A stretch of DNA of 40,756 bases, taken from the NCBI GenBank assembly GCA_007116035.1, contig SKJG01000075.1, positions 1 through 40,756 on the forward strand. The letters are read 5' to 3'. Positions 35,412-40,756 of the stretch are shown piece by piece (the stretch's first letter is position 1; each line of letters begins with the position of its first letter). A model generated the notes under the pieces. The model was not told where the DNA came from, made no database searches, and saw nothing but the letters and a program-made list of their open reading frames with translations. Made by a program: the position numbers and the translations under genes. This stretch comes from Thioalkalivibrio sp. (GTDB taxonomy: Bacteria; Pseudomonadota; Gammaproteobacteria; Ectothiorhodospirales; Ectothiorhodospiraceae).

Positions 35412-38027
35412 ATGAAAAGCGCCGACATCCGCCGGAGTTTTCTCGATTTCTTTGTCCGCAAAGGGCACGTCGAGGTGCCCTCCAGCCCACTGGTCCCTGG
35501 CAACGACCCCACCCTGCTGTTCACCAATTCGGGCATGGTGCAGTTCAAGGAGGTGTTCCTTGGACGCGAGAAGCGACCGTACACGCGCGCTGCGAGCAGC
35601 CAGCGCTGCGTGCGCGCCGGCGGCAAACACAATGATCTTGAGAATGTGGGGTATACGGCCCGTCACCACACCTTCTTCGAGATGCTCGGCAACTTCAGCT
35701 TCGGCGACTATTTCAAGAGGGACGCGATCGCTTATGCCTGGGAGTTCCTGACCGAGACCATCGGCATCCCGGCCGAGAAACTGTGGGTCACCGTTTACGA
35801 AACGGACGACGATGCCCATGCGATCTGGGTGAACGAGATTGGCCTTGCGCCTGAGCGCGTGATCCGGATCGGCGACAAGGCCGGCGGCGGGTCCGACAAC
35901 TTCTGGCAGATGGGTGACACCGGCCCCTGCGGGCCGAGTACCGAAATATTTTACGACCACGGTCCCGGCGTGGCGGGTGGGCTCCCCGGTACGCCCGAAG
36001 AGGACGGTGACCGCTACATCGAAATCTGGAATCTCGTTTTCATGCAGTACGATCGCGACAGCGAAGGGGTTCTGACCCCCTTGCCACATCCGTCCGTGGA
36101 CACCGGCATGGGGCTGGAGCGTCTCGCGGCGGTGCTGCAGGGCGTGCATTCGAACTACGAGATCGACCTGTTCCAGGATCTGATCCACGCGGCCGCCGAC
36201 ATCGTCGGCACGAAGGATCTGGACTCGGCGTCGCTACGGGTCATTGCGGACCATATTCGCTCGATCGCATTCCTGATCAATGACGGGGTGATGCCGGGCA
36301 ACGAAGGCCGCGGTTACGTGCTGCGTCGAGTCATCCGGCGCGCCGCGCGTCACGGACACAAGCTCGGCTTCGATAAGGCTTTTCTCTACCGCCTGATCCC
36401 GGCGCTGGTTTCGGTCATGGGCGATTTCTATCCGGAGCTGGCCGAGACGCAGGAGAATCTGCAACAGGTTCTGAGAAAGGAGGAGATGAAGTTTCTGGAA
36501 ACACTCGAAAAAGGAGTTCGTATCCTCGAGGACGACCTGGGCCGCCTGGAAGGATCGACGATCCCTGGGGACACCATCTTTCTGCTCTACGATACCTACG
36601 GATTCCCGGTCGACCTGACGGGCGATATCGCTCGGGAGCGCGGCCTGACGCTGGATCTCGAAGGCTTCGATGCCGCGATGGACGCGCAGCGCAGCCGCGC
36701 ACGGGCGGCCAGCCACTTCAGCATGGGGACGGCCGGGAGCCAGGAACTGGATGCGGTCACGGAATTTTGCGGCTATGACCGGCTGGAGGAAGAAGGCGAG
36801 GTCGTTGCCTTGTTACGGGATGGTGCTTTGGTCGATGCGCTCGAGCTGGGCGAAACGGGCGTGGTGATCCTCGACCGCACACCCTTCTACGCCGAGTCCG
36901 GCGGCCAGGTGGGCGACGTGGGTGCAATGATGGCGTCGGGCATCCGCTTCGACGTTCAGGACACGCGCAAGCAGGGTGAAGCCTATCTGCACGTGGGCCA
37001 GGTACGGGCCGGCCGGATCGAGAAGGGCATGCGTATAAGAGCCTCCGTTGCCGGACCCCGCCGGGATGCGATCCGCCGTCATCACTCGGCAACACACCTG
37101 CTGCACAAGGCATTGCGCGATCACCTGGGGTCCCACATCCAGCAGAAGGGATCCCTGGTGGATGCCGAACGGCTGCGTTTCGATTTCGCCCATTTCGAGC
37201 CGGTCTCGCAGGAACAGCTGCGCGGCATCGAGGCACAGGTGAATGCGGAGATCCTCGCCAACCAGGCGACCGATACCCGCCTGATGGACATCGAAACCGC
37301 GCTGTCTTCAGGAGCGGTCGCACTGTTCGGCGAAAAGTACGGAGCGCAGGTGCGCGTGCTGAACATCGGTTCCTCCACCGAACTCTGCGGCGGGACCCAT
37401 GTCGACCGGACCGGCGACATCGGCGCCTTCCGCATCGTATCCGAGGGCGGGGTGGCGGCGGGCATCCGCCGTATCGAGGCCGTGGCCGGGGCTGTGGCGC
37501 TGGCCTGGATGGATCGCCAGCTAGAGACGCTGGACGCCGTCGCCGGGCTTGTCCGTGGCAGCCGGAGCGAGGTTCCGGAAAAGGTGCAGACGCTGCTGGA
37601 ACGCAACCGGGAACTGGAAAAGGAACTGTCCGCGCTCCGGGGGCGGCTTGCGAACCAGGCAGGGAGCGACCTCGCGAGCCAGGCGGTGGAGGTGGGACCC
37701 CTCAAGGTACTGGCTGGAGAGGTTCCGGGCGTGGAACCCAAGGCGCTGCGCGACATGGTCGACCAGCTGAAGCAGAAACTCGGCGCGGCGGTCGTGGTGC
37801 TGGGCACGACGACGCCCGAAGGCAAGGTGAGTCTGGTCGCGGGTGTGACCAAGGGCGAGACCGGCCTGGTCAAGGCGGGCGATCTCGTGGGCTTTGTCGC
37901 CGCCCAGGTCGGCGGTCGCGGCGGTGGTCGCCCGGACATGGCGATGGCCGGGGGGCAGGAGGCGGACAAGCTGCAGGCCGCGCTGGCATCGGTGGAGAGC
38001 TGGGTGCGCGAGCGCATCCAAGGATGA
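35412..38027 (+). CDS. alaS: Alanyl-tRNA synthetase
   Basis: An 871-residue class II synthetase with editing. It has the catalytic N-terminal part ([17 protein letters not shown], then [21 protein letters not shown]), the editing domain zinc and hydrolysis motif [13 protein letters not shown] with CGGTHV further on, and the C-terminal C-Ala region with [15 protein letters not shown]. Length is normal. ATG 35412 fits the family N-terminus; an ATG five codons earlier (35397) is possible, and the ribosome site is weak for both. Confidence 0.97.
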   Translation: MKSADIRRSFLDFFVRKGHVEVPSSPLVPGNDPTLLFTNSGMVQFKEVFLGREKRPYTRAASSQRCVRAGGKHNDLENVGYTARHHTFFEMLGNFSFGDYFKRDAIAYAWEFLTETIGIPAEKLWVTVYETDDDAHAIWVNEIGLAPERVIRIGDKAGGGSDNFWQMGDTGPCGPSTEIFYDHGPGVAGGLPGTPEEDGDRYIEIWNLVFMQYDRDSEGVLTPLPHPSVDTGMGLERLAAVLQGVHSNYEIDLFQDLIHAAADIVGTKDLDSASLRVIADHIRSIAFLINDGVMPGNEGRGYVLRRVIRRAARHGHKLGFDKAFLYRLIPALVSVMGDFYPELAETQENLQQVLRKEEMKFLETLEKGVRILEDDLGRLEGSTIPGDTIFLLYDTYGFPVDLTGDIARERGLTLDLEGFDAAMDAQRSRARAASHFSMGTAGSQELDAVTEFCGYDRLEEEGEVVALLRDGALVDALELGETGVVILDRTPFYAESGGQVGDVGAMMASGIRFDVQDTRKQGEAYLHVGQVRAGRIEKGMRIRASVAGPRRDAIRRHHSATHLLHKALRDHLGSHIQQKGSLVDAERLRFDFAHFEPVSQEQLRGIEAQVNAEILANQATDTRLMDIETALSSGAVALFGEKYGAQVRVLNIGSSTELCGGTHVDRTGDIGAFRIVSEGGVAAGIRRIEAVAGAVALAWMDRQLETLDAVAGLVRGSRSEVPEKVQTLLERNRELEKELSALRGRLANQAGSDLASQAVEVGPLKVLAGEVPGVEPKALRDMVDQLKQKLGAAVVVLGTTTPEGKVSLVAGVTKGETGLVKAGDLVGFVAAQVGGRGGGRPDMAMAGGQEADKLQAALASVESWVRERIQG

Positions 38028-38062
38028 TTTCCACACGCACGGGCAGACGTCAAAGAAACCAA

Positions 38063-38078
38063 TGGGTATGATTACCCA
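38063..38078. other. Small hairpin after alaS
   Basis: TGGGTA-TGAT-TACCCA is a six-pair stem in the 124-base alaS-lysC gap. No U-run follows. The gap shows no sign of a lysine riboswitch. Confidence 0.3.
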
Positions 38079-38151
38079 GATTGAACCCGGCATGACGTTC
38101 CACGCCCCCACCCCTGTCCCAATCCGCGCTTAACGGAGTTTCGAGATATCC

Positions 38152-39390
38152 ATGTCCCTGCTGGTACTGAAATTCGGTGGCACTTCCGTCGGAAGCCCCG
38201 AGCGCATCAAGAACGTCGCCGAGCGCGTGCTGCGCCTGCGCGGCGAGGGCCACGCGCTGATCGTCGTGGTCTCCGCGATGAGCGGCGAGACCGATCGGCT
38301 GTTGGGCCTCGCCCGCGAAATCCAGCCGCGGTCGGAGGGGCGTGAACTCGATGTGCTGTTGTCCACCGGCGAACAGGTCACCATCGCTTTGCTGTCGATG
38401 GCCCTGGAATCGCGCGGCTGCCCCGCGCGCTCCTACACCGGTGGCCAGGTCCGGATCCTGACCGACAGCATGCACAACAAGGCGCGGATCCGCAGCATCG
38501 ACGACCTGCGTATCCGTGGTGATCTGGACGCCGGGCGCGTCGTGGTGGTCGCCGGGTTCCAGGGTGTCGACGAGGAAGGTGCGATCACCACACTCGGACG
38601 TGGCGGATCGGACACGACGGCTGTGGCATTGGCCGCGGCCCTGAAGGCCGACGAGTGCCGGATCTATACCGACGTGGACGGTGTCTATACGACGGATCCC
38701 CGAGTGGTCAAGCACGCCAGGCGCCTGGAGCGCATCACCTTCGAGGAGATGCTGGAAATGGCCAGCCTGGGTTCCAAGGTGTTGCAGATCCGGTCGGTGG
38801 AGTTCGCCGGCAAATACAACGTGCCCCTGCGGGTCCTGTCCTCGTTCGAGGAAGGCCCCGGGACGCTCATTACAACCGAGGAGGGACGCGTGGAGCAGGC
38901 GTTGGTGGCAGGTATCGCGTTCACGCAGAACGAGGCCCAGTTGACGATTCAGGGGGTGCCGGACCAGCCCGGTGTCGCCTACGGCATCCTGGGCCCGATC
39001 GCGGACGCGAACATCGAAGTGGACATGATCGTGCAGAACATCGGCGGTGACGGCACCACCGACTTCACGTTCACGGTGAACAGGAACGATTACGAGAAGG
39101 CGATGGAAGTTCTGCAGGCAGTCGCCCAAGGCGTGGGCGCCCGGCAGGTCGCCGGCGACACCAAGATCGCGAAGATCTCGGTGGTCGGGGTCGGGATGCG
39201 CTCGCATGCGGGTATCGCCAGCCGCATGTTCAAGGCTCTGGCGAAGGAATCGATCAACATCCGGATGATTTCGACCTCGGAGATCAAGATTTCGGTGGTG
39301 GTGGACGAAAAGTACATGGAGTTGGGAGTCCGCACATTGCACGATACCTTTGAACTTGAGCGAGAACCGGCGGGTCCATCAGCAAGCTGA
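38152..39390 (+). CDS. lysC: Aspartokinase (monofunctional, lysine-sensitive type)
   Basis: A 412-residue enzyme that phosphorylates aspartate, the first step to lysine, threonine and methionine. The kinase domain starts [20 protein letters not shown] and contains [18 protein letters not shown] and [13 protein letters not shown]. The C-terminal third has two ACT domains for feedback control ([20 protein letters not shown] and [19 protein letters not shown]). In related proteins an internal start near residue 245 also makes a beta subunit; this is known of the family and not shown here. The alaS-lysC-csrA order is as in Pseudomonas. Confidence 0.96.
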   Translation: MSLLVLKFGGTSVGSPERIKNVAERVLRLRGEGHALIVVVSAMSGETDRLLGLAREIQPRSEGRELDVLLSTGEQVTIALLSMALESRGCPARSYTGGQVRILTDSMHNKARIRSIDDLRIRGDLDAGRVVVVAGFQGVDEEGAITTLGRGGSDTTAVALAAALKADECRIYTDVDGVYTTDPRVVKHARRLERITFEEMLEMASLGSKVLQIRSVEFAGKYNVPLRVLSSFEEGPGTLITTEEGRVEQALVAGIAFTQNEAQLTIQGVPDQPGVAYGILGPIADANIEVDMIVQNIGGDGTTDFTFTVNRNDYEKAMEVLQAVAQGVGARQVAGDTKIAKISVVGVGMRSHAGIASRMFKALAKESINIRMISTSEIKISVVVDEKYMELGVRTLHDTFELEREPAGPSAS

Positions 39391-39467
39391 GCGATATACG
39401 CATACAGCGGGAAGCAACGGCAACCGGGCGACCGATACCGTCCGACACAGGTACTGTGGAGAAAGGC

Positions 39468-39680
39468 ATGCTCATTTTGACTCGACGCGTGGGCGAGACC
39501 CTGATGATCGGTGAGGAGATTTCCGTCACCGTGCTGGGTGTGAAGGGGAACCAGGTGCGCATTGGCATCAACGCCCCTCAGGATGTCGCCGTGCATCGTG
39601 AGGAGATCTACGAGCGCATCCAGCGCGAAAACCGGGCCCCGGGATCAACGGACCAAGACCCAGAGGCCAGTAACAGCTAA
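39468..39680 (+). CDS. csrA: Carbon storage regulator CsrA (RsmA)
   Basis: A 70-residue dimeric RNA-binding protein that controls translation and stability of many mRNAs at GGA motifs. [18 protein letters not shown] and [12 protein letters not shown], with Arg44 needed for RNA contact, match CsrA almost exactly. ATG 39468 is preferred to the GTG 39456; GGAGAAAGG precedes it, and this GGA lies where CsrA itself could bind and repress. It precedes tRNA-Ser. Confidence 0.97.
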   Translation: MLILTRRVGETLMIGEEISVTVLGVKGNQVRIGINAPQDVAVHREEIYERIQRENRAPGSTDQDPEASNS

Positions 39681-39767
39681 GCGGTACGGCCGGGAAGGGC
39701 GCCCCGGCGTCCGCCCTCCTTCGTCGGAAAATCCATGGGGTTTCGGCTCATGCGAGCCGCCACGGTC

Positions 39768-39796
39768 TTCCCATTTGCCCCTGGACCCCGTATTCT
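39768..39796 (+). promoter_or_regulatory. Promoter of the tRNA-Ser gene
   Basis: TTCCCA (39768-39773) and TATTCT (39791-39796) stand 17 bases apart, each matching four of six consensus positions. The tRNA begins 15 bases further on, and the segment after the -10 box is GC-rich (GCGACC), as in promoters under stringent control. Confidence 0.4.
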
Positions 39797-39810
39797 TTGC
39801 GACCAGTTTC

Positions 39811-39901
39811 GGAGAGATGGCCGAGTGGTCGAAGGCGCTCCCCTGCTAAGGGAGTATGGGTCAAAAGCCCATCGAGGGTTCGAATCCCTCTCTCTCCGCC
39901 A
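39811..39901 (+). tRNA. tRNA-Ser(GCU)
   Basis: A class II tRNA of 91 bases including an encoded CCA. The acceptor stem GGAGAGA pairs with TCTCTCC and the discriminator is G. The anticodon GCT is at 39845-39847 in a CCCCT-GCT-AAGGGG context, a long variable arm pairs ATGGG with CCCAT, and the T-arm is GAGGG-TTCGAAT-CCCTC. It reads AGC/AGU serine codons. Confidence 0.97.
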
Positions 39902-39917
39902 GATCATCAATGAAAAC

Positions 39918-39940
39918 AGGCGCTTACGGGCGCCTTTTTC
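39918..39940 (+). terminator. Rho-independent terminator after tRNA-Ser
   Basis: AGGCGC-TTACGG-GCGCCT (39918-39935) is a six-pair stem followed directly by TTTTC. Confidence 0.8.
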
Positions 39941-40187
39941 ATTTATCCCACGATGTACCCCACATAAAAAATCCGCTTAAGCCCGCTTGAAAACGGGGGC
40001 CGCGCGCGCCAGATCGTTGGTGCGCGGAGCAGGGTGCCGTGGCGCTCCTCGCGCGGGCGTGTCGGTTTGCCCTGACTAGATGGTCGTTGATGGCTGGCGT
40101 TTCACGTGCGGTTTGCCAGGTTGGCCCGCGCTGGTGTGCAGAACCCGTTCACGGGGGCGCACAGCTTCGATATCGGGTTTATCCAGC
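39941..40187. other. Intergenic sequence before the IS relic
   Basis: No gene, RNA or repeat is recognised in this stretch. Confidence 0.4.
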
Positions 40188-40380
40188 GACAATTACTTTG
40201 GCCGGTTGACGACAACTATTTTGGCCGGTTGCCCGTAACCTTGATCGTCTTTCCAGAGGACCCCGAAGGGGCGGGATGGCGGTCACCGAGCAACAGGTCA
40301 AAGTATTCATGGCAAAGCGAGCAGAAGGACAGAGTCAGGCGACGGCCGCCGCGCAGGCAGGGTTAGCGGCAGTTTGTCGG
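40188..40380 (+). mobile_element. Left end of an IS21-family element with broken istA
   Basis: Two 21-base subterminal repeats, GACAATTACTTTGGCCGGTTG (40188-40208) and GACAACTATTTTGGCCGGTTG (40211-40231), 19 of 21 identical, are typical of IS21-family ends. An ATG at 40276 starts a frame reading MAVTEQQVKVFMAKRAEG and GQSQATAAAQAG, the N-terminal helix-turn-helix region of IstA transposases. It loses similarity after about 35 residues. The remaining transposase and helper genes are absent in the window. Confidence 0.6.
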
Positions 40381-40756
40381 CCTTGTTCCAGGCCGGGCGA
40401 TCAAGGAAATCTCAGGTTCCGCCAGCACGGGTTGCGGAGGTTGGCTCCTTTCGTCGGTGTGTTTGACAGGTGGTTTCACTGTATCCGTTGGGCACCGGCT
40501 CCAGGGGCAATGTTCCCGAGCATTGGTGATGATCCCCCGTCCCGCGAGAAGAGTGTCAGCCACCGATGGTCCATCCCCCCGGTCCTACCGTTCCGGGCTG
40601 GCCACCGCTGCGACCAGCACATCGGCGCCTCTAGCCGACCCTGCTCGGGCACTCGAACCGAGACCTCGAGCGGCAGACAGGCGTGTCAACCGGACACTGC
40701 GAAACGATCGGAGGAGGCGATCGATGCTGCCGGGGAGCGTCAAACCCAACTATCCA
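40381..40756. other. Terminal region without intact genes; third copy of the dispersed repeat
   Basis: Downstream of the IS relic no protein frame is recognisable. The segment at 40627-40655 matches the dispersed repeat at 4315-4343 and 6257-6285. Confidence 0.4.
40627..40655. repeat. Dispersed 29-base repeat, copy 3
   Basis: GCCTCTAGCCGACCCTGCTC followed by GGGCACTCG; 23 of 29 bases agree with copy 2. Confidence 0.45.

Noticed and set aside
38028-38151. Lysine riboswitch before lysC
   Set aside because: The gap of 124 bases is too short and shows only a six-pair hairpin, not the five-helix junction.

Overview
The window looks like a chromosomal segment of a GC-rich gammaproteobacterium, probably from the Chromatiales/Ectothiorhodospiraceae side. 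This is inferred from gene order and protein character; no database was searched. The best evidence is the order fdxA-mutS-pncC-recA-recX-alaS-lysC-csrA-tRNA-Ser, the prfB-lysS pair with an intact RF2 frameshift site, and sdhCDAB flanked by ygfZ and sdhE.

The left quarter (1 to about 9.3 kb) is accessory. It holds the 5' part of a CPH-type copper P-ATPase, a broken outer-membrane protein gene, a thioredoxin-like relic, a GluR0-like ligand-gated potassium channel, a DUF1622 membrane protein and a VOC protein that reads into a two-helix membrane tail. A 3' tRNA remnant with a terminator follows, and then an nrfAH operon for ammonifying nitrite reduction. The gaps here are long and hold degenerate repeats.

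From about 9.3 to 19.5 kb lie ppk2, a UMF1-type transporter, two PsiE-family membrane proteins, moaB, an RsuA/RluB-type pseudouridine synthase, an unrecognised protein of the family usually found beside recJ, prfB-lysS and a HAD phosphatase. Palindromic repeats sit in several gaps. From 19.6 to 27.6 kb there is an atypical EF-G paralogue and then what reads as a succinate dehydrogenase production unit. It comprises ygfZ and a 54-residue membrane protein on the minus strand, then sdhC, sdhD, sdhA, sdhB and sdhE, then an open reading frame joining YgfX to a NifU-like Fe-S carrier domain. FAD attachment, Fe-S delivery and Fe-S repair functions are thus gathered around the enzyme.

From 27.6 to 39.9 kb is core housekeeping: phosphoglucomutase, a DUF1249 protein, a 7Fe/8Fe ferredoxin, mismatch repair (mutS), NMN deamidation (pncC), recombination (recA, recX), alanyl-tRNA synthetase, aspartokinase, CsrA and tRNA-Ser(GCU) with a clear terminator. 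The last 0.8 kb has no intact gene and contains the left end and broken istA start of an IS21-family element.

No CRISPR array, prophage or convincing unknown multi-gene defence system was seen. The most interesting items are the YgfX-NifU fusion within the SDH cluster, the EF-G paralogue lacking the G3 histidine, the nrfA-before-nrfH operon with a palindrome upstream, the GluR0-like channel, and the tRNA remnant that may mark an old integration site.
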